A DNA stretch of 64,000 nt from JAMXLJ01 sp036558745. Its GTDB lineage: Bacteria > Actinomycetota > Acidimicrobiia > IMCC26256 > JAMXLJ01. This document shows positions 1 to 8,663 of this stretch, one piece after another (position 1 is the first letter of the stretch; the number at the start of each line of letters is the position of its first letter). Under the pieces are notes generated by a model, which searched no databases, was not told where the DNA came from, and worked only from the letters and a program-made list of their open reading frames with translations. Position numbers and translations under genes: made by a program. The DNA is taken from contig DATBEZ010000011.1 of the NCBI GenBank assembly GCA_036558745.1, forward strand, positions 1 to 64,000. The letters are read 5' to 3'.

Positions 1-1688
1 CGGACCTCGTAGATGATGATCACCCTGCGGCTGCTCTTCACTCCGCCACGGTGCACCGTCACCGACTCCGAGTGGACGACGCGACCGTGGTACTTGTCGG
101 CGAAGTGCAACAGTCTTGCAGCGAACACGGGCGAACGGTTCGCGGAGTACGAGTCCCAGACCAGGTACTGGAGGTCGCCCCGGCGGATCTGCAGGTCCGG
201 GTTGGCGATCGCCTCGTAGACCGGGTTGCGGTGCAGCGGGTTCGAGCTGACCGAGAGCCCGTAGGTCTTCCGGTCGCCGTAGAACTCGATGATGTTGGCC
301 ATCGACGGCCCGAGCGCGAGGAGCTGCGCGTCCTCCGGGACGTGGTCACCCACCCAGCGACCGGCCTCGCGCCCGCCGGCGACGCCACCCGATCCGGCGA
401 GGAACGTCCCCGACGACGACGGGCTGATCCGCTGCAGCGTGGGGAGCACGAGGCTCAACCCGATCGCGGCGACGATCACGCCGGTGACGATCGGCGACTG
501 GATCGCGCGCTGCCCGGGCCGTGCGGGACGTCCGATCGGGAGTCGGGCGAGCGCGCGCGCCGCGAGCACCGCGATGGGCGTCGCGATCGGAAGCAGGTAC
601 TGGAAGCCCTTGACCGGCCACAGCTGGAAGAACACGACGGGCACGAGCACCCACGCGAGCAGCAGCACTTCGCGCCAGCTGCGCTCGCGCCGCAGGATCC
701 ACAGTCCCGCGATCGCGGCCGCGATGACGACGAAGCCGATCGCGCTGGGAACGGTCGTGAAGTAGAAGAACGCGCCGTGGTTCGGCCGGCGTAGGAGCTG
801 CCACGCGAAGAACGACTTTCCGGTCTTGCCCGACTTCCCGAAGTAGAGCGACAGCGGGTACGGCAGCATCGTGAGCACGAGCACCGCGCCCGAGATCGCG
901 AGGTCGCGCACGCGCACCTTGATCCGCGGCGCGAGCGCGAGGAACGCGTACACCGCTGCGACGAGCACGAAGCCCGTCTCCTTCGAGAGGAACGTGAGGC
1001 CCATGCCCGCGCCGGTCGCGTACAACCACATCGGCCGCTGCGTGACCGCGTACTTCGCGAGCAGGTAGAGCGTGAGCGTCGAGAAGAAGACGAGTGGACC
1101 GTCGAGCAGCACCTGCCGGGTGACGACGACGTGGTACGGCATCACCGCGAGCAGCGCGGCTGCGACGAGCCCGGCGCGCCGGCCGTAGAGCAGCCGTCCG
1201 ACGAGGAACACGAGGTACACGGTCCCGACACCGAACGCGACCGACATCAGGCGGGCCGCGAAGTCGCTGACGGTGAAGCGGTACACGACCGACAGCACGG
1301 TCTGGAACAGGAGTGGGTGGGCCCGGTAGATCGGGAAGAACTTCTGGAGCGGGCTGTTGCCCGCGATCGACGCGGCCTGGCCCGCGTACACGGTCTCGTC
1401 GCTGTTGAAGCCGACGCGGTTCAGCTGCCAGACCCGCAGCACCGTCGCGACCGCGAGGATGCCCGTGAGCCACACCCAGGTCGGGATGCGCGGCGTGATG
1501 CCCGGCTCGCTCGAGGTGTCGTCGGTGTCGGGGCGCGCGTCGTCGCGCCGGCGCTCCTCGACGACCTCGGGCCCGGCCACATCGTCGAGCAGGACCTGCT
1601 GCGCGCCGGGGCCGGTGCCGGTGCGGGTCGCTGCGGTCCCGCTACGGAACCGTGAGGTCAGGAACCGGAAACCTGCGGCGACTGCCAC
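1..1688 (-). CDS. GT-C glycosyltransferase (family 39/ArnT-like), 3' end outside window
   Basis: Integral membrane glycosyltransferase that would transfer a sugar from a polyprenyl-phosphate donor on the outer face of the membrane. About 562 codons are present and the frame is open at base 1, so the C terminus is missing. After a charged N-terminal tail of about 60 residues a first membrane segment is followed by the loop VGFNSDETVYAGQ, which carries the Asp-Glu pair typical of PMT/ArnT proteins; further segments follow (e.g. LVAAALLAVMPYHVVV). The GTG at 1688 is chosen because it is the most upstream clean start; it overlaps the end of the GtrA gene by 47 bases, so a later start is possible. 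It is the last visible gene of a minus-strand group with gtrA and a GT2 fusion gene, which fits cell-envelope glycan assembly. Family is clear, substrate unknown. Confidence 0.8.
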   Translation of the reverse strand, partial: MAVAAGFRFLTSRFRSGTAATRTGTGPGAQQVLLDDVAGPEVVEERRRDDARPDTDDTSSEPGITPRIPTWVWLTGILAVATVLRVWQLNRVGFNSDETVYAGQAASIAGNSPLQKFFPIYRAHPLLFQTVLSVVYRFTVSDFAARLMSVAFGVGTVYLVFLVGRLLYGRRAGLVAAALLAVMPYHVVVTRQVLLDGPLVFFSTLTLYLLAKYAVTQRPMWLYATGAGMGLTFLSKETGFVLVAAVYAFLALAPRIKVRVRDLAISGAVLVLTMLPYPLSLYFGKSGKTGKSFFAWQLLRRPNHGAFFYFTTVPSAIGFVVIAAAIAGLWILRRERSWREVLLLAWVLVPVVFFQLWPVKGFQYLLPIATPIAVLAARALARLPIGRPARPGQRAIQSPIVTGVIVAAIGLSLVLPTLQRISPSSSGTFLAGSGGVAGGREAGRWVGDHVPEDAQLLALGPSMANIIEFYGDRKTYGLSVSSNPLHRNPVYEAIANPDLQIRRGDLQYLVWDSYSANRSPVFAARLLHFADKYHGRVVHSESVTVHRGGVKSSRRVIIIYEV

Positions 1689-2340
1689 CGGCGCGAAACC
1701 CCTGTTCCGCGTGGCCCGCCGTCACCTCCTCGGTCAGATCGACGACCCGACGGCTTCCGCCGTTCGTCTGCTCCGGGAGGTCGGCGACGTCCACGTTTCC
1801 TGCGACGTAGAGCACGCGGCTCGTCTCGAGCTCGGCCAGCTCCTCCTTCTTCGCCGCGCGCGTCGGCGAGGCCCAGATGACGATGTCGGACAGCGCGAAG
1901 CGCGCGACCGAGAGCATGAGCAACGTGATCAGGTTCCCGTAGACGACGGGCACACCCATCGCTGCGAGCAGCAGGATCAACGGCGCTTGGAACACGAGCG
2001 TCGCCAGGTTGTTCACCGCGAAGAACATGAGGCCGCGGTGCCAGAGGCGCCGGCCGCTCTCCTTGTCGCGGAACGCCCAGCGCTCGATGAGCGCGAAGTT
2101 CCACGCCGAGGACACCTGCGTCGCGGCGAAGACCGCGGCGAGGCCGGCCATCCCACCGACGATGAACAGCGCGACCGCGCCCTCGTTCACGACGATGCCG
2201 GTCAGCCCGACGAGCCCGAACTTGGTGAACCGGTGGAAGCGCGTCCAGAGCGCGGGCCACCGCCGGGCGAACGGTGCCGCGAAACGCGGCACCGAGCCCT
2301 CCGCGGCGCGCCGCGCCGGCTCCTTCACACGTACGCTCAT
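1642..2340 (-). CDS. GtrA-like flippase family membrane protein
   Basis: A 232-residue protein with four predicted membrane segments between about residues 37 and 160, e.g. FGLVGLTGIVVNEGAVALFI and APLILLLAAMGVPVVYGN. This is the GtrA fold, thought to move polyprenyl-phosphate-linked sugars across the membrane. A charged cytoplasmic tail of about 70 residues follows, longer than in the shortest family members. The gene lies 54 bases after the GT2/HPr-kinase-like gene and overlaps the downstream GT-C gene, an arrangement matching a lipid-linked sugar synthase, flippase and transferase working in sequence. Product family is well supported; the transported sugar is inferred only. Confidence 0.88.
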   Translation of the reverse strand: MSVRVKEPARRAAEGSVPRFAAPFARRWPALWTRFHRFTKFGLVGLTGIVVNEGAVALFIVGGMAGLAAVFAATQVSSAWNFALIERWAFRDKESGRRLWHRGLMFFAVNNLATLVFQAPLILLLAAMGVPVVYGNLITLLMLSVARFALSDIVIWASPTRAAKKEELAELETSRVLYVAGNVDVADLPEQTNGGSRRVVDLTEEVTAGHAEQGFRAGGSRRRFPVPDLTVP

Positions 2341-2394
2341 CGCCCTAGACCGTCCGAGATGCGCGCGGCGAGCTCCCGAAGCGGGAGCCCCCGA

Positions 2395-4431
2395 TCACTC
2401 CGGCGCCTCGACGGGCACGATCGTGGAGAACCCACCCAGCCCGTCGCTTGCGGTGTGACCGTTGCCGTTGGTCCGGCCCAGGAACTCGGCGTCCGCCAAC
2501 GCCTCGCGCTCGCCCGCCGCCGGACCGCCGGCCTGGACCTGGTCGATGAGACCGGGGATCCGCGTGGCCCAGTTGAGCGTCGTGCTGGAGAGGAGCGCCG
2601 CCTGGCAACCCTCGAGCGCGCCGGCGATGATCTGGCGCTCGACGGCCCGCAGGTTGTCGCCCGTCGACGCGAGGAGGAAGTCCTCGATCGAGTGGTACGG
2701 CGGGAACCCGTAGGCGTCCTCGCAGTTGCCGAGCAGGATCTCGAGCGCGTCGTCCTCGTTCAGCCACTCGAACCCGTCCTGCGAGCGCTGGATGACGAAC
2801 AGCGCAGCCAGCTTCGCCGGGTCGGCGACCTTCACGCCGGGCACGAGGCGCTGCACCGGGTACTTCGGCGGCGGGACGACCAGCTGCACGACCGTGTTCA
2901 CCGTCGCGACCGGTAGACCGGTCCGGGTGAGCAGGAACGCGAACCGCCGACCCGAACGCGAGTGCAGCCGGCTCTGGAGCGGAAGCGTGGTGCGCTCGCG
3001 CCAGTTGAGCAGCGGCGTGTTCACTGCGTGCAGCGTGTGGTTGCTGATCGTCAGCGGCTTCGGGTACGGCAGGACCCGCCCGTCGGGGCAGACGATGGTG
3101 AGGTCGTCGGACACGAAGTCGTAGGGCTTCTGGTCCAGGATCTTCAGCATCGTCGTGGTCTTGCCGGTGTCGGTGCGCGCCGTGATCATGAACGCCTGGT
3201 CACCGGTGACGATGCACGCGCCGTGCGCCAGCGCGTAGCCCCGAGCGACGAAGCTCCAGCGCAGGATCGGCTCGACCAGGTTCGTGTACAGCACGTGCGG
3301 CGAGTAGCGCAGCAGCGGCGCCGCGAGGACCTCGATGCGCTCACCGATCGAGATGTCGGCCGCGAAGCCCAGGTTGCCGAGCTTCTCCTCGTAGCGGATG
3401 TGACGACCGAACGCACCGTGTCCCGACGGCGCCTCCGCCGGCAGCTTGCCGAGACGGACGCGGATCGTCGGCGAGTCGGTGAGCTCGCGCACCCGGAACG
3501 CCTCGAGCTCGGGCAGCCGCGCGTCGGCCTCGACGGTGATGATCCCGTGGACGTCGTAGCGGTGCGTCCCCGCACGCGCCTCGGCCCGCACCCGCATCTG
3601 CTCCTTCGCGAGATCGGCGCGCAGACGGCCGAGGTGACGCAGGTAGGACAGACCCTCGCGACTGTTCGCCTTGCTCTCGCCCGCGTGGCGGTCGGCGAAC
3701 GTGTAGGGGACCTCGGCGACACGCAATGTCGGCGTGCGGACCGCGATCTCCATGAGGATCTTGAAGCCCTGGGGACGCAGCGAGTTCGGGTCGACCGCGT
3801 CGCGACGGAAGAGGAAGAACCCGCTCATCGGGTCGGTGACCGAGCGCAGCACGCGCGGGAACGTCGCCTTCGCCGCCGCGGACGCGGCGATCGAGAGCAC
3901 GGTGCGCGTGCTCCCCGCGAGCCCGGCGGCCTCGCCGCCTTCGCGGTAGCGGCTCGCGACGACGAGCGTCGCGTCCTCCGCCTCCGCGGTCTCGAGCATG
4001 TCGGTGATGACCTCCGGCGGGTGCTGGAGGTCGCCGTCCATCACGCAGACCCAGGGCGAGCGCGCGAGACGCAGACCCGCGACCACCGCGCCGCCGAGTC
4101 CACCGTCACGCGTCCCGATGGGACGGTGCAGGAGCGACACGACGAGATCGCGCGCGTGGGCGCGCGACCGCACGACGGCGTCGATCACCTCGGGTGTCGC
4201 GTCGTCGCTGTCGTCGACGAAGACGACCTCGGCGGGGATGCCCCGCAACGCGTCGGCGACGCGTTCGAGCAACGCCTCGATGTTGTCTGCTTCGTTCCGG
4301 GTCGGGACGATCACACTCAGCGCGAACTCAGGCGCGAGCTCGATGTCGTCCCAGATGCGTCCGGTCGCCGCTCCGGCCTCAACGGGCGCGGCCTTGCGCG
4401 TGCCCGGTCGCTGCTCCGGCGTCGTTGCCAT
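2395..4431 (-). CDS. GT2 (dolichol-phosphate-mannose-synthase-like) fused to HPr-kinase-like P-loop domain
   Basis: 678 residues in two modules. Residues about 37-280 are a GT-A glycosyltransferase of the DPM1 type: SVIVPTRNEADN at 39-50, the Asp-Asp pair at 73-74 and the metal-binding DGD at 132-134, followed by QHPPE. Residues about 380-640 resemble the HPr kinase / PEP carboxykinase-like fold: a P-loop TARTDTGKTTT at 417-427 and an acidic strand SDDLTIV at 441-447. The first half should make a polyprenyl-phosphate sugar; the role of the second is unknown. The ATG at 4431 is preceded by GGGGTGA and by a good promoter. Genes for a GtrA flippase and a GT-C transferase follow. The domain joining is read directly in one uninterrupted frame. 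Confidence 0.82.
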   Translation of the reverse strand: MATTPEQRPGTRKAAPVEAGAATGRIWDDIELAPEFALSVIVPTRNEADNIEALLERVADALRGIPAEVVFVDDSDDATPEVIDAVVRSRAHARDLVVSLLHRPIGTRDGGLGGAVVAGLRLARSPWVCVMDGDLQHPPEVITDMLETAEAEDATLVVASRYREGGEAAGLAGSTRTVLSIAASAAAKATFPRVLRSVTDPMSGFFLFRRDAVDPNSLRPQGFKILMEIAVRTPTLRVAEVPYTFADRHAGESKANSREGLSYLRHLGRLRADLAKEQMRVRAEARAGTHRYDVHGIITVEADARLPELEAFRVRELTDSPTIRVRLGKLPAEAPSGHGAFGRHIRYEEKLGNLGFAADISIGERIEVLAAPLLRYSPHVLYTNLVEPILRWSFVARGYALAHGACIVTGDQAFMITARTDTGKTTTMLKILDQKPYDFVSDDLTIVCPDGRVLPYPKPLTISNHTLHAVNTPLLNWRERTTLPLQSRLHSRSGRRFAFLLTRTGLPVATVNTVVQLVVPPPKYPVQRLVPGVKVADPAKLAALFVIQRSQDGFEWLNEDDALEILLGNCEDAYGFPPYHSIEDFLLASTGDNLRAVERQIIAGALEGCQAALLSSTTLNWATRIPGLIDQVQAGGPAAGEREALADAEFLGRTNGNGHTASDGLGGFSTIVPVEAPE

Positions 4432-4472
4432 AGGTTCACCCCGCCACTTCGAAACCAGCCCCAGTAGCGAGC

Positions 4473-4502
4473 AAGGTAAACGACCAGTTCACTGTGAGTC
4501 AA
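4473..4502 (-). promoter_or_regulatory. Sigma-A-like promoter for the GT2/HPr-kinase-like gene
   Basis: On the minus strand TTGACT (4502-4497) and TACCTT (4478-4473) are separated by 18 bases, close to the vegetative consensus, and lie about 42 bases before the ATG at 4431. The surrounding bases are AT-richer than the flanks. Confidence 0.45.
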
Positions 4503-4761
4503 CACTCGGTGTCCGTTTTCCGGATTTGTTCACCCAGTTGCGCGCGCGCAGCGTGGTCGGGTTCTCAGAATGCCGGACCGCGCGTCGCGACGGTGCGCGC
4601 GCCTCGCCCGACGCGGCGCGTGCGCGAACACCGAATGAGCAGGAGCAACGCGCCTGCGTCACCGCGTTGCGGCCCTAGGACGCTCCGTGGGCAGACTCGG
4701 CGCCGACGTGCCGGACGTCACAGCAGGCGAGGCTGCCCGAAGAAGTGGACGACGGGTGAAG

Positions 4762-4780
4762 GGCCGGTGCCGGACCGGCC
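4762..4780 (-). terminator. Hairpin after the DUF6197 gene
   Basis: Perfect 7-bp inverted repeat GGCCGGT / ACCGGCC with a 5-base loop, 11 bases beyond the stop codon of the minus-strand gene ending at 4792. There is no U-tract, as is common in high-GC actinobacteria. Confidence 0.4.
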
Positions 4781-4791
4781 GCCGGGCGCGC

Positions 4792-5202
4792 CTAGTCCTC
4801 GGGATAGAGGGTGGCGGCGAGCGACAGCAGCTCGAGCACGTCCCCGAAGCCCCGCTCGGGCGCGTCGCTCCAGGCACCGAGGTTGCTCGTCCCTGCCAGC
4901 TCCTTGAGGTGCCGCACGATGCGGGCCTCGCGGGCGAGGCGCGGGCCGTCTGCGGGCACGAGAACCACGTCGGGGCGGGTGGCGCTGCGAACGGCGGTCT
5001 CGACCGCCCCCACCAGGCCCAACGCGCCACGGCCGTCGTGCTCGCGACCACGGGCCCAGCCCTGCTCGAGGAGCACGCGACGGACGTCGTCGTAGACGCT
5101 CGGCGCCGGCGCGAACGGCCGGACCGGGGCGGTCGTCGTCAGCGGCGCGTTGCTCTCCGGTCCGGTCCCCTCGGCCCGGTCACGGTCGCCTGTCATCGCC
5201 AC
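4792..5202 (-). CDS. DUF6197-like small protein
   Basis: 136 residues, soluble. The pattern VYDDVRRVLLEQGWARG near residues 36-52, a GALGLVGAVE segment near 59-68 and SDAPERGFGDVLELL near the C terminus match the DUF6197 family of small actinobacterial and phage proteins, whose function is unknown. The GTG start at 5202 has GGAGG six bases upstream. It stands alone, with a hairpin just behind its stop, so it is probably monocistronic. Family assignment rests on pattern recall rather than an alignment. Confidence 0.6.
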   Translation of the reverse strand: MAMTGDRDRAEGTGPESNAPLTTTAPVRPFAPAPSVYDDVRRVLLEQGWARGREHDGRGALGLVGAVETAVRSATRPDVVLVPADGPRLAREARIVRHLKELAGTSNLGAWSDAPERGFGDVLELLSLAATLYPED

Positions 5203-5367
5203 AACTCGCCTCCGCGCCGGTACCCACCGTGGAGCGGGCTCGGAACTGCATCGTCGCTCCGGGTACCGACCTTGAGCAGGGTGCTCGGGTCCTCGTCCCC
5301 AGGGTAACGAGAGCAGGCAACCATCCGGTGAGCGCGAGGTAACGGGTGTGACAAGTTGCGGGGTCGG

Positions 5368-5871
5368 TCAGATCGCGACCTCGACGACCGCGCCGAGGTC
5401 CCGGGCGAGGTGGGCGACCAGGTTGTCGTTCGGGAAGCCCTTGCCCTGGACGTTGAGCAGGCGCAGCCGCCCGGGCTCGACGGGGAACGGGCCCCAGTGC
5501 CAGGTGCCGATGGCCAGGTTGCAGATCTCGTAGCGGCGCAGGACGAAGGCGCGCACGGTGTCGAGGTGCTCGGGTGACGAGAAGTCCACCTCTGCCGGTG
5601 CGACCACCACCACCGCGTCGCAGCTCATCGGCATGAGGGTCTGCGTCGCGGTGTCGTGACGGTTCAGGTGGTCGCACACCGGTCCGACCGCGGTGCGGGT
5701 CAACTCGTCGAACGAGTGGAAGATGAAATTGACGTGCGGATCGGCCAGCTTGAACTCGAGGTGCACGGGGTCGACGGGATCGGTCTCGTCGACGGGGATC
5801 TGGCCGAACGGCTCCCACGCGGCGACGCTGATCGGCTCGGCCTTCACGGTCACGGTCCTGGGCTCGCCCAC
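5368..5871 (-). CDS. Ureidoglycolate lyase family protein
   Basis: 167 residues, close to the usual AllA length. The N terminus VKAEPISVAAWEPFGQI, the internal WHWGPFPVE and GKGFPNDNLVA segments match the ureidoglycolate lyase fold, which splits ureidoglycolate to glyoxylate and urea in allantoin breakdown. A good ribosome binding site, GGGAGG, precedes the GTG start. The neighbour across the divergent promoter is a cupin, followed by a glyoxylate-reductase-like dehydrogenase, consistent with handling glyoxylate from purine breakdown, although no allantoinase is visible. Some family members act in other pathways, so the exact substrate is inferred. Confidence 0.72.
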   Translation of the reverse strand: MGEPRTVTVKAEPISVAAWEPFGQIPVDETDPVDPVHLEFKLADPHVNFIFHSFDELTRTAVGPVCDHLNRHDTATQTLMPMSCDAVVVVAPAEVDFSSPEHLDTVRAFVLRRYEICNLAIGTWHWGPFPVEPGRLRLLNVQGKGFPNDNLVAHLARDLGAVVEVAI

Positions 5872-5930
5872 GTGTCGCCTCCCGGGTGCGAGGTCTACGC
5901 TGACGCCGCCGTCAGTCTACGGAGGATGCT

Positions 5931-6308
5931 GTGGACGTGCGCTCCATCGACGAGGTCGCGCCGGTCGTCGAGCACAACGGGACCGTGCCCGTGTGGTGGC
6001 TCGTCAACCCGCGCGAGATGAAGGAGATCACCGACGGCGGCTTCCTCGAGCTCGTGAGCGAGTTCGAGGTCGCGGGCGGCGGCCTCGTCGATCCGCACTC
6101 CCACCCGACGCACGAGTTCTATTACGTGACGTCGGGACGCGGCCTGATGACGATCGGCGGCGAGGAACGCGAGATCCGTCAGGGTGATCTGGTCCACATC
6201 CCGCCCGATACGGTGCACAGCCTCCGACCGGTGACCGCGAACGCGCCGATCCACTGCTTCTGCTTCGCGGTCGGGATCAAGGACGCGGGTCCCGTCGACT
6301 ACAGCTGA
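5931..6308 (+). CDS. Cupin domain protein
   Basis: 125-residue single-domain cupin. Motif 1 is GLVDPHSHPTHEFYYVTSGRG, with three candidate metal-binding His and a Glu, and motif 2 is GDLVHIPPDTVHSLRPV. GTG at 5931 follows GGAGGATGCT, a strong ribosome binding site 5 bases away. Such small cupins can be enzymes (isomerases, lyases, dioxygenases) or sensors. The position between a ureidoglycolate lyase and a 2-hydroxyacid dehydrogenase suggests a small-metabolite role, but the substrate is not known. Confidence 0.8.
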   Translation: MDVRSIDEVAPVVEHNGTVPVWWLVNPREMKEITDGGFLELVSEFEVAGGGLVDPHSHPTHEFYYVTSGRGLMTIGGEEREIRQGDLVHIPPDTVHSLRPVTANAPIHCFCFAVGIKDAGPVDYS

Positions 6309-6362
6309 CCGGCGGCTCGGCGACGCGGTGCGCGACCGGGTGCGCGACCGGGTGATGGTCTG

Positions 6363-7319
6363 ATGGGGCGGGTGGTGGTGACGCGCCGGCTGCCGGCCGG
6401 TGGGCTCGACCCGCTGCTCGCCGACGGACACGACCTGGTCCAGCGCGACGACGACGTGCCGTTCACCCACGACGAGCTGGTCGCGGCCGCGGGCGACGCG
6501 GACGCGGTCGTCTGCCTGCTGACCGACCGCATCGATGGCGAGGTGCTGCGCGCGGGAGCGGGCCGTCTGCGCGTGGTCGCCAACGTGGCCGTCGGCTACG
6601 ACAACGTCGACGTCGCGACCGCGGCGTCGCTCGACATCGCGGTGTGCAACACGCCCGGCGTGCTCGACGAGACGACGGCGGATCTCGCGTTCCTGCTCGT
6701 GCTCTCGGCGTCGCGTCTCGCGTCGACGGCCGAGGCGGACCTTCGCTCCGGTCGTTGGCCGGGCTGGGGCATCAACCAGTACCTCGGTCGCGACGTCCAC
6801 GGCGCGACGCTCGGCCTGGTCGGCTACGGGCGCATCGGCCGTGCCGTCGCGCGGCGCGCGTCCGGGTTCGGGATGCAGGTGCTGCACCACACCCGTCACG
6901 ACACGGGTGAGGCCGGCTACGTCTCGACCCTGGAGCGCCTGTTGGGCGAGTCGGACGCGGTCAGCCTGCATGTCCCGCTCACCGAGGCGACCCGGCATCT
7001 CATCGGCGCGCGCGAACTGGGGCTCATGCGCGCGGGCGCGGTGCTCGTCAACACCGCGCGCGGACCCGTCGTCGACGAGGAGGCACTGGCCGGCGCGCTG
7101 GAGGAGGGCCGGATCTTCGCGGCCGGGCTCGACGTGTACGAGCGCGAGCCCGAGGTGCACCCGCGGTTGCTCGCCGCGCCGCGGACCGTGCTGCTCCCCC
7201 ACATCGGCAGCGCGTCGCTGGCGACGCGGACGCGGATGGCCCAGGTCGCGGCGAAGGGCGCGGCGTCCGTCCTGGCCGGCCAGCGACCGCCGAACCTCGT
7301 GACGCGCCAGCGCGGCTAG
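6363..7319 (+). CDS. D-2-hydroxyacid dehydrogenase (glyoxylate/hydroxypyruvate reductase-like)
   Basis: 318 residues, normal length. Substrate-domain motif NVAVGYDNVDVATAA, Rossmann nucleotide site GLVGYGRIGRAVA, catalytic Arg in NTARGPVVDEEAL, Glu in YEREPEVHPRLL and His in LLPHIGSAS are all in place. It would reduce a 2-keto acid such as glyoxylate with NAD(P)H. It starts 54 bases after the cupin gene and its last four bases overlap the convergent UspA gene. Glyoxylate as substrate is suggested by the nearby ureidoglycolate lyase but not proven. Confidence 0.88.
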   Translation: MGRVVVTRRLPAGGLDPLLADGHDLVQRDDDVPFTHDELVAAAGDADAVVCLLTDRIDGEVLRAGAGRLRVVANVAVGYDNVDVATAASLDIAVCNTPGVLDETTADLAFLLVLSASRLASTAEADLRSGRWPGWGINQYLGRDVHGATLGLVGYGRIGRAVARRASGFGMQVLHHTRHDTGEAGYVSTLERLLGESDAVSLHVPLTEATRHLIGARELGLMRAGAVLVNTARGPVVDEEALAGALEEGRIFAAGLDVYEREPEVHPRLLAAPRTVLLPHIGSASLATRTRMAQVAAKGAASVLAGQRPPNLVTRQRG

Positions 7320-7792
7320 CCCGCGGCGCCGTCGCCCGCGGCGTCGTCGTGCTCGGCCCCCTGGCGGATCACGAGCACCGGGCACGGCGCGTGGTGGAGC
7401 ACGTGCTCGCTCGCGGAGCCGAGGAACACGCGCTTGAACACACCGCGACCGTGCGAGCCGAGCACGATCACGTCGGCGTCGACCTCGCGCGCCACGGCGA
7501 CGATCACGCCGCCCGGATCACCGACCTCGACCCGCTCGTTCACGCCCGACCGGCCGATCGCCGCGATCGTCGAGGCGACCGCGCCGTGGGCCTCGGTCTG
7601 CTCCTGGCGCCACTCGGCCTCCTGCTCCTCGGGCGTCTCGACCGGACCCTCGAAGCCGCCGGCCTCGTCGCCCGGGACCTCCGTGAGGACCGCGAGCACG
7701 GTCACCGTCGTCGGCGGACCGAGCAGCTCGAGGCCGCGCCGCGCCGCGTGGACGGAGAGGTCGGAGCCGTCGGTCGCGATGAGGACGTGCAT
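7316..7792 (-). CDS. Universal stress protein (UspA family)
   Basis: 158 residues with MHVLIATDGSDLSVHAA at the N terminus and the ATP-binding motif GSHGRGVFKRVFLGSASEHV (G-x2-G-x9-GS) near residues 116-135. A short acidic insert rich in Glu and Gln lies at residues 46-70. The ATG is preceded by GGGAGG. It should be a cytoplasmic nucleotide-binding stress protein; partners cannot be deduced here. It converges with the dehydrogenase gene. Confidence 0.92.
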   Translation of the reverse strand: MHVLIATDGSDLSVHAARRGLELLGPPTTVTVLAVLTEVPGDEAGGFEGPVETPEEQEAEWRQEQTEAHGAVASTIAAIGRSGVNERVEVGDPGGVIVAVAREVDADVIVLGSHGRGVFKRVFLGSASEHVLHHAPCPVLVIRQGAEHDDAAGDGAAG

Positions 7793-7822
7793 GGATCCTC
7801 CCGTGGGTGCGCGGAGCGCAGG

Positions 7823-8452
7823 CTACGCGCCCTCGACGGGTGAGGGGTCGAGACCGAGGAGCTCCAACGTCGTCGCGCCCTCGCGGAGACGGGCGAAGAA
7901 CCCGTCCTCCTTCGCAGCACGCGCCTTCCCCGCCGCGAGGACGTCGGCCCGCACGCCGTTGGGCACGATCACGACGCCATCCGCGTCACCGACGACCCAG
8001 TCACCCGGCTCGACGTCGACGTCGCCGACGCGCACCGGCCGGTCGACCGTTCCGGGAAGCTGCTTCGTCGCGCCGGGCAACGCGACCGTGGTGCTGAACG
8101 CAGGGAAGCCGTGCGCCTGCAACGCGTCGACGTCACGGACACCGCCGTCGATCACGAGACCTGCGATGCCGCGCGCCTCCGCCGCGGTGGTCAGCACCTC
8201 ACCCCAGTAGCCGAGCTCGCGCGACTCGCCGACGTCGACGACCAACGCGCTGCCGCGCGGCGCGCGTGCGACCGCGACGTGGACCGCGAGGTTGTCGCCC
8301 GTCGTACAGCGCACGGGGTACGCGGGTGCGGCGAGTCGCGCGCCGGGCCACGCGGCCCGAACGCGGTCGCGCATCCGGCGCGCTCCCGACTCGCCCAGCG
8401 TCGCCGCACCGAGCGCGAGCAACGCATCCGCGGTCTCGGCTGGCGTCGGCAT
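7823..8452 (-). CDS. RraA / 4-hydroxy-4-methyl-2-oxoglutarate aldolase family protein
   Basis: 209 residues. The motifs ALVVDVGESRELGYWGEVL, GIAGLVIDGGVRDVDAL and VGDADGVVIVPNG are those of the RraA-fold metal-dependent aldolases, which split 4-hydroxy-4-methyl-2-oxoglutarate and decarboxylate oxaloacetate. Gly-Val-Arg-Asp near residues 115-118 supplies the expected catalytic residues. It lies between a UspA gene and tRNA-Ser. An enzymatic rather than RNase-inhibitor role is more likely in actinobacteria. Confidence 0.85.
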   Translation of the reverse strand: MPTPAETADALLALGAATLGESGARRMRDRVRAAWPGARLAAPAYPVRCTTGDNLAVHVAVARAPRGSALVVDVGESRELGYWGEVLTTAAEARGIAGLVIDGGVRDVDALQAHGFPAFSTTVALPGATKQLPGTVDRPVRVGDVDVEPGDWVVGDADGVVIVPNGVRADVLAAGKARAAKEDGFFARLREGATTLELLGLDPSPVEGA

Positions 8453-8482
8453 CGTGGCTACCCGGGGTCGGTGTGGGAATGG

Positions 8483-8572
8483 CGGAGGGAGAGGGATTTG
8501 AACCCTCGAGGGGGCTCAACACCCCCTACTCGCTTAGCAGGCGAGCACTTTCGGCCTCTCAGTCATCCCTCC
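8483..8572 (-). tRNA. tRNA-Ser (GCT anticodon)
   Basis: 90 bases, minus strand. The acceptor arms GGAGGGA and TCCCTCC pair fully, the anticodon stem CTCGC/GCGAG encloses CTGCTAA giving anticodon GCT, a long variable arm typical of Ser follows, and the T-arm has GGTTCAAATCC. No CCA is encoded. It reads AGC/AGT codons. Confidence 0.95.
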
Positions 8573-8663
8573 GGAAGCACGAAGTATACGGCCGGGCCGG
8601 CTCCGGCCGGTCGGGACGGGGCCGGGGGAGGTCCGCGGGCCGGCGCGGGTAGCTTCGGTCCCG

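Larger units (their letters stand above)
4432..4791. other. 360-base intergenic region
   Basis: No convincing gene is seen here. The left part (about 4440-4550) is poorer in GC than its surroundings and holds the minus-strand promoter described separately. The right part holds a GC-rich hairpin close behind the end of the DUF6197 gene. The rest is GC-rich with no coding bias that I can follow. Confidence 0.5.

Noticed and set aside
346..1473. Minus-strand open frame of 375 codons at the left end.
   Set aside because: It is an Arg/Ala/Pro-rich shadow; the neighbouring frame encodes a clear GT-C membrane protein.
4502..4791. Small open frames on both strands between the GT2 fusion gene and DUF6197.
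   Set aside because: They are short, lack ribosome binding sites and show no family-like sequence.
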